Source: a virus
DNA: 28,947 nucleotides
Direction: 5' to 3' (one strand)
IMG/VR virus record: IMGVR_UViG_3300037264_000614
Coordinates: 1-28,947 of that record
How positions within the stretch are numbered: position 1 is the first letter of the stretch; each line of letters opens with the position of its first letter. The position numbers were made by a program, and so were the translations under genes. The notes beneath the pieces are model-generated. The model was not told the DNA's origin. It ran no database searches and was given only the letters and a program-made list of their open reading frames with translations. Of this stretch, positions 23,601-28,947 are shown in pieces.

Positions 23601-23876
23601 ATTCTTTCGGCTGATGACGCTGATGTATTCGACAACAAGGGTTACCAACTTATGACCATTGTCCGAGGTGCCACCAACGTTTCATTGAACCAGGACGATT
23701 GGAAAGACTTTGTTCATGCCCCTGGAACCGGCAACGTTGCTGCGGACCGTGTGCAGTATGGTTCGTTCGTCAGTTTCAAGAACTTTGCAATCAAGATCGT
23801 CATGACATCAACTGACACCACGAAGGTGCCACGAATCCGAGATTTCAGAGTCGTCGCTCTGCCTTCGCTATCATAA
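17637..23876 (+). CDS. Giant baseplate / fibre-connector structural protein (DUF4815-like N-terminus)
   Basis: A 2,079-residue protein whose AGGAG lies inside the endonuclease gene end. The N-terminal ~450 residues (PYFDDFDETKNYHKILFRPS, VQARELTQSQTIVQDQIKKFG, then EPGKAYVQGYEFE) resemble, from memory, the DUF4815 domain of large virion proteins in marine T4-type phages. Beta-rich segments fill the middle, with a helical block near 960-1000 (RYTMRDIGTLEKRISNLEYY). Later sections show IGQIQVGYWDPLAQTFLVDQ and a jelly-roll-like region (~1560-1700). A GSGANA / GGSGYTT module lies at ~1877-1948. A C-terminal domain (~1950-2079) ends VPRIRDFRVVAL. It occupies the gp9/gp10 position, so it probably links the wedge edge to the fibres. 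No enzymatic motif was found. An adhesion role is possible. Confidence 0.75.
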   Translation: MAIDLTQNPYFDDFDETKNYHKILFRPSFAVQARELTQSQTIVQDQIKKFGTHIFQNGSIVTGGQSMLEITATRYVCIEDTDPSGNEINVDNFIGSFVVDTANTGIRAYVIAAAESTLTAPTVLVIKYTSGQTFNIANTMPLRTEDGVYSANIRSNVVSLTDVVSGVAVGNSSICSVDEGVFFVDGYFVQVSPQTTILDAFNNVPTYRIGLQIDEEIVDATEDASLLDPAQEATNFQAPGADRYQINLTLVKRALDSTDDTKFIELIRVTNGTLTKKVVYPVYSALEETLARRTNDASGSFTVRPFKIATVPHATYANAYNIIVEPGKAYVQGYEFETIGPTTIKAERARTAANVTNYNTTIDYQNWLEVTKLAGPIPYKTLQAGVIHCVNTASIAVSNAAVASNTISGTLRIRALDFQSGANASSISTAVWRAYTFDADIGESVTANSGATGSANTIYFAPLFSAVANAYAGVKFTVVNHAGTVLDETHTVGRYDGANNLATLQGTETFAFGIPSTATRFRLDYEFKDTESIVYANTTTNQHLFSTVMDVASSSKESVLIDQYEGAYLSDTDFNRAIIELPYPTIADQSVVGGLPLTNTEYFGRKAFTGQSFTANVTSITSAAGITSAVNGSLSGSDAVDNILVVVRNATGTPLANNQVINFSSGNPGGNTVSVTTVSNTSTWIITVPDMNSAASADVYVKVKLPYSHVIGNLLRSKTARIANVASGLNSGGIQIPDATGLVQWYSQGSGTLGAQITIYANSAAWLNLKDPARSQSLFTSDVSTLRKVIDVGTNLIEDGNVAIAADITNRYTLDSGQRDNSYDHATITLKPQSQGPTGNVVIYVDYYAHSGLGYLTVDSYISANITYANIPTYTSATTGQVFLLRDCVDFRPRRQDGDFLGIFDEEVFGLSGLTFETDFSYYLARIDKIVLTKDRVFEVLSGVPSLFPVSPADKDNAMTLYTLVLPPYTATTKEIRQRYNDNRRYTMRDIGTLEKRISNLEYYTSLNLLEQAAKNQEITDDVGGNRFKNGILVDPFKGHSIGDVLNVDHTCSVDPQNGELRPPFLPRSLFLALVPTNSTNYARKGAFLTLPYTVRTLIDQSFSSQAINVNPFNTVSFIGQLQLDPTSDIWVDRDQAPDVNVNLEGDADAWEALAFTVNKQAANGTFGATTFGTVWNDWNTTFYGEQKQPDKVVTPAWRGWLGPLGHYVPVYGNVVNRSTTEITQKSSRSGVTSKFSTEVVTESIGNKVKDVSVIPYIRSRGVLFVGKMFAPNTNIYAFFDETAVTNYCNRPNIVKVFDPAADYQDDYQDTETVRVYDPARGANAAFGIVVLSRNEPDYTNVSIVNVTGGDDANIANAYFVHSTNSTFLIGMTSGANVRISGYYHNAGFVTNPNVSSILLQHDIANSNNGISNTTIVGQTIYFTSGLGLGQSSVITSYNYITRNVAFSPSVTVSPNTSTSYSIGQFQSDYRGEFCGIFVIPSNDDTRFRTGDRQFTFVDSFSGNLEGSGTNGSVTYQASGLLQTLENTLISTRVPVVQRTVLGESKTTVTTKITDTVIGQIQVGYWDPLAQTFLVDQTFHPSGVMITGIRLLIKSADPNIPMEVQLRPVVNGFPHSSAVIPGSDVVVNASDCNLCSEESLAAVNAAGDNPLDDATLYTQVDFSGPVFLQQGAEYCVVLMANSVKYQVYVSRMGDKLLGTERLISSQPYLGVLFKSQNSTTWNPIQEEDLTFRILYADFDISEDANIEFQLSASNAISANVPLDTFYISSGNLLLPNTSVDALFATTTSTGVKEGNKVIPLDQNIYFDDTLGRRVATSTASSFKLRLLLSSLNRDISPVIDMDRLSLLAIENLVNNLPLSNSSLVVVSSSNNWITAANLTVTISGGGGSGANAYIANTQIDSNNRVLANVVVDLGGSGYTTTPTVTITGNNTITANVQVIGEDRSSGGPAWGRYVTRKVTLADGLDAGDFRVFFEAYKPSNAGIYVYYKILSADDADVFDNKGYQLMTIVRGATNVSLNQDDWKDFVHAPGTGNVAADRVQYGSFVSFKNFAIKIVMTSTDTTKVPRIRDFRVVALPSLS

Positions 23877-23889
23877 GGACCTGAGGACC

Positions 23890-24129
23890 ATGCTAAATAA
23901 CGTAGTGCAGATTGATAATAACCCCGACCTCGTGCGGGACATGGCTTCAAAGGCCGTAGTGAGTGTGGACGTGCAGGGATTGTCACGCTACAAGGAAACA
24001 CGTAAGCGTACCCTTATGACCAAGCAAGAGATGTCGGAGACCAAGGCTCGCCTGGAACAAATCGAGCGAGAGATGAGTTCACTAAGGCAGATTGTGAACG
24101 ACCTAGCTGTACTGAGGAATGGGAAATAA
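23890..24129 (+). CDS. Small coiled-coil phage protein preceding the fibre genes
   Basis: A 79-residue protein from ATG 23890, with GAGG just upstream. The first part (NPDLVRDMASKAVVSVDVQG) matches a motif I recall in small proteins next to fibre genes of T4-type phages: 'NLVRDxxSKAxxNxD', then a Lys/Arg-rich stretch. Residues ~45-75 (MSETKARLEQIEREMSSLRQ) form a heptad-patterned coiled coil. Function is unknown; a structural linker or a scaffold for the fibre cluster is plausible. It abuts the next gene (stop at 24127-24129, ATG at 24130), so it is co-translated with the fibre. Confidence 0.75.
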   Translation: MLNNVVQIDNNPDLVRDMASKAVVSVDVQGLSRYKETRKRTLMTKQEMSETKARLEQIEREMSSLRQIVNDLAVLRNGK

Positions 24130-25458
24130 ATGTCTATCAATCAAATTACCACATCGAACACGTTCGGTCAACTGATTACCACCACTTCAGCATTGGTCGC
24201 TGTGGCCAATAACTTCACGGATGGCCCTCAGAGCCAGACAGGATCGACCTGGACATTCACCAATGCGGGTGTGGGTGTCAATGTCATTGGTACGCTTCTA
24301 TCCACCACCGCAAACATCATTACACTGAATAATTCTACTGCAAATATTTCAAACGCCACCATCGCAACGATGAACACTTCGTTTGCGAATATCACCACCG
24401 CAAACATCATTACACTGAATAATTCTACTGCAAATATTTCAAACGCCACCATCGCAACGATGAACACTTCGTTTGCGAATATCACGTCAGGTATCGCTGT
24501 TCTCTCTAACCTAACTACAACTGTGGCGAACGTCAACAGCGGAACATTCGGAGTTCTAAACGTCTCTAGTGCCAACATCGTTTTTGGTACGGCCGTGTTG
24601 TCAACTTTAAGTGTTTCAGTCGCTAACGCCACCGTGGCCAATGTCAACAGCGGAACATTCGGAGTTCTCAATGCCTCTGTCGCTAACGCCACCGTGGCCA
24701 ATGTCAACAGCGGAACATTTGGCGTCTTGAATGCTTCTACGGCAAATGCGACCGTGGCCAATGTCAACAGCGGAACATTTGGCGTCTTGAATGCTTCTAC
24801 GGCAAATGCGACCGTGGCCAATGTCAACAGCGGAACATTCGGAGTTCTCAATGCCTCGGTCGCCAATGCTACTGTTGCGAACGTGAACAGTGGAACATTC
24901 GATGTCCTGAATGCCTCCGTGGCCAATGCGACCGTGGCCAACATAGTGAGTGTTACGGTATCTTCACAACTTAACGCCGAGCGAGCGAATGCCACGGTAG
25001 CGAATTTGGCGAGCGCAACTATACCTGTGCTGAACTCATCTAGTGCAAATTTAACTTTGGCACTCGTCACAACGGGAAACACTATTACGATCAATTCAAA
25101 TTCCGCCAATCTTGTGAACCTTCGCGTAGTGTCTTTAATCACTTGTGGAACCACTTTCGTTGCAGGAGCGAATACAGGCGACATTATTATTACCCATGAT
25201 ACTGGGTTGCGGGCTGTCAATGTGGCAGGCACAGGATTCATCACCCTTATAGGTTCTGTCAGTGGTCTTGATAATGTCTATCTCTCTCCAGAAGGGCACG
25301 ATATTCGTTGGGGCGCAAATCTTATTGCTCTCGGCGGCGGCGCCTCAGCAACCCTTGGGACTATTGGAGCAACTGGTCCTGCCACAGCTACTCAAAATAC
25401 CTGGATGCGTGTCCTAGACGCTAACGGTGTACCATTCTGGGTACCTGCCTGGAAGTAA
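24130..25458 (+). CDS. Repeat-rich tail fibre (shaft) protein
   Basis: A 442-residue protein. The N-terminus (MSINQITTSNTFGQLITTTS, AVANNFTDG) resembles the attachment segment shared by fibre proteins of marine T4-type phages. Residues ~58-118 hold a 30-residue unit repeated twice exactly (containing TANIITLNNSTANISNATIA). Residues ~167-267 hold a 20-residue unit (NATVANVNSGTFGVLNAS) in five clean copies plus worn ones on either side. Short Asn/Ser/Thr/Val repeats of this kind form trimeric beta shafts. The C-terminal ~100 residues (ISPEG-like LSPEGHDIRWGANL, GTIGATGPATATQ, FWVPAWK) form a small head with a short Gly-x-y stretch. It is co-operonic with the larger fibre downstream, which starts four bases after its stop. 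Confidence 0.85.
   Translation: MSINQITTSNTFGQLITTTSALVAVANNFTDGPQSQTGSTWTFTNAGVGVNVIGTLLSTTANIITLNNSTANISNATIATMNTSFANITTANIITLNNSTANISNATIATMNTSFANITSGIAVLSNLTTTVANVNSGTFGVLNVSSANIVFGTAVLSTLSVSVANATVANVNSGTFGVLNASVANATVANVNSGTFGVLNASTANATVANVNSGTFGVLNASTANATVANVNSGTFGVLNASVANATVANVNSGTFDVLNASVANATVANIVSVTVSSQLNAERANATVANLASATIPVLNSSSANLTLALVTTGNTITINSNSANLVNLRVVSLITCGTTFVAGANTGDIIITHDTGLRAVNVAGTGFITLIGSVSGLDNVYLSPEGHDIRWGANLIALGGGASATLGTIGATGPATATQNTWMRVLDANGVPFWVPAWK
24303..24482 (+). repeat. Exact 90-bp tandem direct repeat (two copies) in the fibre gene
   Basis: Bases 24303-24392 and 24393-24482 are identical, and identity runs three bases beyond. Each copy encodes 30 residues of the fibre shaft, so gain or loss of a copy keeps the frame. 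Perfect identity at third codon positions suggests a recent duplication. Confidence 0.9.
24631..24930 (+). repeat. 60-bp tandem repeats (five copies) in the fibre gene
   Basis: The unit starting ACCGTGGCCAATGTCAACAG begins at 24631, 24691, 24751, 24811 and 24871. The line-length segments 24721-24780 and 24781-24840 differ only at the last base. A related copy lies at 24529 and a truncated one at 24931. Each unit encodes 20 residues (NSGTFGVLNAS core). Confidence 0.9.
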
Positions 25459-25462
25459 TAAC

Positions 25463-28400
25463 ATGCCCTTCATATGGAATCCGACTCCTCAAATACCCGC
25501 ACCAACTCCGCCAGAGCCTATTCCAGAAACGGCCACCACTTTCAAAGTGCATGTGGTCGCCAATACTGTTAATGCCGGCGGAACGGTTCTCTACAACACA
25601 AGCCCGGCACAATATGATGTAATTTACGAGTTTCCCTCCTTGAATGTAGGACTGTTGGTCGCCAGGTCTCTTAACACGTCTTTCGCCAACATCACGTCAG
25701 CGAATATCACAAGACTCAATTCTTCCTTCGCCAATATCACGTCAGCGAATATCACGTCACTAAATCTTATCACTGGGACGATCCTCACCGCACCCAGTGG
25801 CAACCTTGACATCGTTAATAAACTCTATGTCACCCAAGCACTCGCTAATGTCAACGGTGGCAGCGGCGGCCCAATTGTCGTGAATGCCTCTGTCATATTC
25901 TCAAATTCTGCTAATGGCTCTATTCTTATCAGTAACACCGTATCTGGAAAATTCGATGAGAGAAGAATAAATGTTCATCCGAGCATTCTTATAGAAAATG
26001 GAATGGGAAGAATTACTCTAACTGCGACCGGTGATCCTATTCTTTCTGGACATCGCTATGGAAGCGCCTGGATATCAACTTTGGATCAGCTTCCTTCTGC
26101 TAATTTTGCACATTTAACAAGTGTTGCCTTTGGTGGCGCTGGCGCCGGCCGCTATGTGGCTGTGGGAATAAATGAACTTGAGCCAGGCAACTCTGGTTTT
26201 TCTATAATCAGTTTTGATGCCGTCAATTGGTCCAACAGGATCTTCATGCCAGCAAACTTACTTAAATTGGTATGGACTGGCTATCTCTTTGTGGGAGTTG
26301 GAGAGAGTGGTCTTGTCATGACCAGTGCTGATGGTGTTATTTGGACTCAAAGAGTAGGAACATCTGGGGATTGGTACGGACTTGTCTGGAATGGGTCCAC
26401 CCTTGTGGCTGTGGGACCTGGTGCTAATGTCATGACCAGTCCCGATGGCATCACCTGGACAATTAGAACGCATAGTGGCGGTAGTGGATGGAAAGATGTT
26501 ACTTGGTTTGCTGGCCTCTTCGTGGCTGTTGGTGACGGTGGAAAGATGATGACAAGTCCCAATGGCATCACCTGGACGGCCAGACCCACAGGCGGTGACC
26601 CATTTTCGCCCGCAACCGCCCTTGCTTGTGTTACGGCCGGTAGTACCGTTGTGGTGGCCGCTGGAATAGGATTTATTCAGTATAGCGCAAATGGAATAGT
26701 GTACACTGGCACCCCGTATCCTGGCACGTTTACTGGTACAGCAGAAGCTTTGACTTTTGGTTCGGGCACCTATGTTGGGGTTGGGACTGATGTTATGACC
26801 AGTGCCGATGGTATTACTTGGGTTGATAGAACTCCAGCAGTATCCACTCAGATGTCCGATGTTATCTATGCGGGGGGTCTCTTTGTTGCGGTGGGACGTT
26901 GGGTGATGACCAGTCCCGATGGCATCACCTGGACTGATAGATATGTACCCCCCATTGGCAGACAAGCGATTGCTTGGAATGGAAGCACCTTTGCCGCAGT
27001 CAGCGGTGATGGTGTTAGAACCAGTCCTAATGGAGTAGTGTGGACGCTCAATAGTGCTATCGCAAGTGACTGGCGTAGTGTTGCATGGAGTGGCACCGTC
27101 TTTGCGGCTGTAGGTACAAGTAGTGTTATGACTAGCCCTGATGGTGTGGTCTGGACCTCTAGAACTTCGGTGGCTGGTTCTTGGCAAAGCATTGCATGGA
27201 ACGGCACGGTGTTTGCTGCCGTGGGTCCAGGCATTGTCCAAACCAGTCCCGATGGAATCACCTGGACATCTAGAAGCTCAGTTGGTGGTTCCTGGAATGG
27301 CATTACATGGAACGGCATCGTGTTCGTGGCAGTCGGTCCAAGCATTGTCCAAACCAGTCCTGATGGAATTACTTGGACATCTAGAACGGCCGCGGTCGGG
27401 GCTTGGATTGATGTTGCCTGGAACAACAATGTCTTTGCCGCCATAGGTACAAATGTGGCCATGACCAGTCCAGATGGAAATGTCTGGACTTCACGAACTG
27501 CCGCCAATGGTTCTTGGGTTGCAATTGAATGGGATGGAAGTGTCTTTGCGGCAGTAGGTAGCGATAGCCGTGTCATGACGAGTCCTGACGGGGTGCATTG
27601 GACACGACGAACCAATGCACCTTCCGGCATCTGGCAAGACCTTGCATGGAGTGGAAATGTCTTTGCTGTAGTGAGCGGTGATGCTAATACTAATACCGCC
27701 ATTATGACTAATCATTATGATGCTGTAACATCTGTGGTTGGTCGCGTTGGTCGAGTTATTCTGAACACTAATGATGTTTCCGAAAATGCCATAGGTCCAT
27801 TATATTTTACTAATGAAAGAGCACGACTTGCTCTTAGCAGCATTTTCCCAATTAGCTACGATTCTCTTACGGGTATTTTTAGTCATGCGAATTCCGGTGT
27901 TGTGGCCGCCACCTATGGCAATGCGTCATTTGTTCCAGTCACCACAGTCGATGTGCAGGGGCATGTCACTTCCGTAGTTAATACTTCGATAAGTGTTTCG
28001 GCTGCACAAATCACTTCAGGTATACTTGCGGTTGCTCGCGGAGGAACTGGGAAAGATGCCACCGGCCTTGTCAACGGGGCAATCCTTATTGGGAATACAA
28101 TAAATACAGGCTACGACATTGCTCCTATTACACAAACTGCGCCTATCATTGTCACCAACAGTCAGGGTGGTATACGGCTTTCCCATGCGGCATCAGGTGT
28201 GGTCGCCAGCACATATGGGAATGCAATCGCCATCCCCGTTGTAACTGTGGACGGCAACGGACACCTTACAACCGTGACAACAGTTCCTATTACGGGGGTG
28301 CCAGCGGCCACAGCCAATGGTCAACTCCTGATTGGAAATACGGTCTCTGGTGGGTTTGATGTTTCGACCATTGCACAGACGACCCCCATCATTGTTACAT

Positions 28401-28849
28401 TAGGACAGGGCACCATACGACTCTCTCATGCTGCGTCAGGTGTTACTGCCGGGGTCTATGGAAATGCCACTCTCATCCCATCTATCACCGTAGATGCTAA
28501 TGGTCACTTGACCGCGGTGACAAATACAGCGGTCAGCACCCTTCCACCAGCCACCGCGAATGGGCAACTTCTCATTGGTAACACAGTATCGGGGGGATTC
28601 GATGTCAACACCCTCACGGCTGGAAATAATATCATTGTTGCAAATGGCATGGGCACAATAACAATCTCTGTTCCCGCACTCATGCCCACAGGAAATGGGA
28701 ATAACAGAATGTTCTACGAAAACGATCAAAACGTGACGGGCAACTACACAATCACGACAGGTAAATCAGCAATGTCTACTGGACCAGTCACCATCAACCC
28801 AGGCGTCTTTGTCACCCTTCCACCGGGATCGCGTTGGGTACTTGTATAA
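25463..28849 (+). CDS. Large tail fibre / adhesin with Asp-box beta-propeller-like block
   Basis: A 1,128-residue protein. ATG 25463 is chosen because GGAAG precedes it by eight bases and it follows the previous stop; the open frame extends left only into that gene. Order of parts: a Pro-rich start (IPAPTPPEPIPE); two 15-residue shaft repeats (~70-99); a partial fibre repeat (NGSILISNTVSGKFDERR, ~151-170); twelve or so MTSPDGITWTSR units spaced 38-40 residues apart (~285-716), an Asp-box-like pattern seen in sialidase-type beta-propellers; and the widespread fibre motif VTSVVGRVGRVILNTNDVSE with LYFTNERARLALS. Long C-terminal repeats follow (YGNATLIPSITVDANGHLTA and ANGQLLIGNTVSGGFDV). It probably recognises a surface glycan or protein on the host. 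Enzyme activity is not implied, since no sialidase catalytic set was identified. Confidence 0.88.
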   Translation: MPFIWNPTPQIPAPTPPEPIPETATTFKVHVVANTVNAGGTVLYNTSPAQYDVIYEFPSLNVGLLVARSLNTSFANITSANITRLNSSFANITSANITSLNLITGTILTAPSGNLDIVNKLYVTQALANVNGGSGGPIVVNASVIFSNSANGSILISNTVSGKFDERRINVHPSILIENGMGRITLTATGDPILSGHRYGSAWISTLDQLPSANFAHLTSVAFGGAGAGRYVAVGINELEPGNSGFSIISFDAVNWSNRIFMPANLLKLVWTGYLFVGVGESGLVMTSADGVIWTQRVGTSGDWYGLVWNGSTLVAVGPGANVMTSPDGITWTIRTHSGGSGWKDVTWFAGLFVAVGDGGKMMTSPNGITWTARPTGGDPFSPATALACVTAGSTVVVAAGIGFIQYSANGIVYTGTPYPGTFTGTAEALTFGSGTYVGVGTDVMTSADGITWVDRTPAVSTQMSDVIYAGGLFVAVGRWVMTSPDGITWTDRYVPPIGRQAIAWNGSTFAAVSGDGVRTSPNGVVWTLNSAIASDWRSVAWSGTVFAAVGTSSVMTSPDGVVWTSRTSVAGSWQSIAWNGTVFAAVGPGIVQTSPDGITWTSRSSVGGSWNGITWNGIVFVAVGPSIVQTSPDGITWTSRTAAVGAWIDVAWNNNVFAAIGTNVAMTSPDGNVWTSRTAANGSWVAIEWDGSVFAAVGSDSRVMTSPDGVHWTRRTNAPSGIWQDLAWSGNVFAVVSGDANTNTAIMTNHYDAVTSVVGRVGRVILNTNDVSENAIGPLYFTNERARLALSSIFPISYDSLTGIFSHANSGVVAATYGNASFVPVTTVDVQGHVTSVVNTSISVSAAQITSGILAVARGGTGKDATGLVNGAILIGNTINTGYDIAPITQTAPIIVTNSQGGIRLSHAASGVVASTYGNAIAIPVVTVDGNGHLTTVTTVPITGVPAATANGQLLIGNTVSGGFDVSTIAQTTPIIVTLGQGTIRLSHAASGVTAGVYGNATLIPSITVDANGHLTAVTNTAVSTLPPATANGQLLIGNTVSGGFDVNTLTAGNNIIVANGMGTITISVPALMPTGNGNNRMFYENDQNVTGNYTITTGKSAMSTGPVTINPGVFVTLPPGSRWVLV
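25670..25759 (+). repeat. Two 45-bp shaft repeats near the start of the large fibre
   Basis: Units 25670-25714 and 25715-25759 encode LNTSFANITSANITR and LNSSFANITSANITS. The same NTSFANIT wording occurs in the 90-bp repeats of the preceding fibre gene, which shows that the two genes share shaft sequence. Confidence 0.85.
26315..27613 (+). repeat. Array of Asp-box-like propeller units in the large fibre
   Basis: About a dozen degenerate units of ~114-120 bases each contain (M/Q)TSPDGxxWTxR and an upstream GxxFVAVG or WNGSxFAAVG strand. The units of the 27,100-27,500 stretch are the most alike. The motif S-P-D-G-x-x-W is one residue shorter than the textbook Asp box. The number of units suggests either one large or two six- to seven-bladed propellers. 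Confidence 0.75.
28187..28672 (+). repeat. Two 243-bp fibre repeats at the end of the large fibre
   Basis: Copies starting at 28187 and 28430 encode 81-residue units, AASGVxAxxYGNA ... ANGQLLIGNTVSGGFDV ... RLSH. A longer, more diverged copy precedes them from ~27,890, with an inserted segment including ARGGTG. They are probably trimeric fibre repeats. Confidence 0.8.
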
Positions 28850-28863
28850 AGGAGTAATTGACC

Positions 28864-28947
28864 ATGTCTGTGTTAAGACTTAGTGGAGATATTTCGGGAC
28901 ACTGTGATGTTGCGGCTGCCAACACTGCTGGTTCCGTGTCCGTGACG
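28864..28947 (+). CDS. Start of another fibre-type structural gene (3' end outside the window)
   Basis: ATG 28864 follows GGAG (28851-28854) by nine bases, and the frame stays open to the right edge (28 residues). The visible MSVLRLSGDISGHCDV ... TAGSVSVT resembles the 'LxGSTSGYVTLxAPxTAGSNTLTLP' opening common in phage fibre and tail proteins. It probably continues the fibre operon. Too little is visible for a firm identity. Confidence 0.65.
   Translation, partial: MSVLRLSGDISGHCDVAAANTAGSVSVT

Noticed and set aside
23892-23899. GCTAAATA as a late promoter for the fibre genes
   Set aside because: It lies over the start of the small coiled-coil gene, deviates from ATAAATA at the second position, and would leave a >200-base leader to the first fibre gene.
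24303-24930. CRISPR array
   Set aside because: The repeats are directly adjacent with no unique spacers and are in frame within a fibre gene.
24228-25244. 338-codon open frame antisense to the repeat fibre gene
   Set aside because: It is produced by the tandem repeats being stop-free on both strands; its product is only the mirror of the repeats (VALATEALRTPNVPLLT units).
28099-28106. AATAAATA as a late promoter inside the large fibre gene
   Set aside because: It fits the loose consensus but is within coding sequence, ~750 bases from the next start, and lacks any other supporting signal.
25463-28849. Sialidase enzyme
   Set aside because: Asp-box-like units alone do not make a sialidase; I could not find the arginine triad or the Tyr/Glu pair, and the protein is otherwise a fibre.

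Overview
The window is a contiguous piece of a T4-type (myovirus) bacteriophage genome, mostly the tail-baseplate region. It starts inside a gp32-type single-stranded-DNA-binding protein gene and ends inside a tail-fibre-like gene. The evidence is a near-complete set of T4 baseplate homologues in T4-like order (26, 48, 4, 53, 27, 5, PAAR tip, 25, 6, 7, 8). Five copies of the T4 late-promoter octamer (T/C)ATAAATA also sit just upstream of gene starts. Several traits look more like the distant T4-type phages of marine bacteria than coliphage T4: gp5 has no lysozyme domain, gp7 is short, and a ~2,080-residue protein occupies the gp9/gp10 position. That comparison is from memory. The host cannot be read from the sequence, but a diderm bacterium is likely.

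Layout. (1) 1-1156, plus strand: the end of gp32, then a small exported protein of unknown function. (2) 1157-1311: a convergent intergenic gap with a long hairpin and a G-rich tract that fits a G-quadruplex pattern. (3) 1312-5273, minus strand: gp48-like tail-tube cap, then gp26-like hub protein, then a short overlapping frame apparently reached by -1 ribosomal frameshifting, then a probable tape measure. (4) 5271-5304: two late promoters facing each other that serve the two divergent operons. (5) 5321-17151, plus strand: head completion (gp4), an unassigned conserved-looking protein, a tail-tube-fold protein, gp53, the central hub and spike (gp27, gp5, PAAR tip), an unassigned protein, and the wedge proteins gp25, gp6, gp7 and gp8. 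(6) 17158-17637: a free-standing HNH/NUMOD3 homing endonuclease gene wedged between gp8 and the next structural gene. (7) 17637-28947: a giant baseplate or fibre-connector protein, a small coiled-coil protein, two repeat-rich fibre proteins (one carrying a beta-propeller-like block) and the start of another fibre-type gene.

How they work together: the minus-strand module makes the tube cap, the chaperones and the ruler for tail length. The plus-strand module builds the six-wedge baseplate around the hub and needle, and the right end supplies the host-recognition fibres. Most genes abut or overlap (TAATG junctions), which suggests translationally coupled late operons.

The most notable signal is a canonical slippery heptamer (T TTT TTC) three codons before the gp26 stop. 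A -1 slip there enters exactly the frame of the next small gene, which has no convincing start of its own and lies directly upstream of the tape measure. This is the architecture of the tail-assembly-chaperone frameshift known from lambda G/GT.
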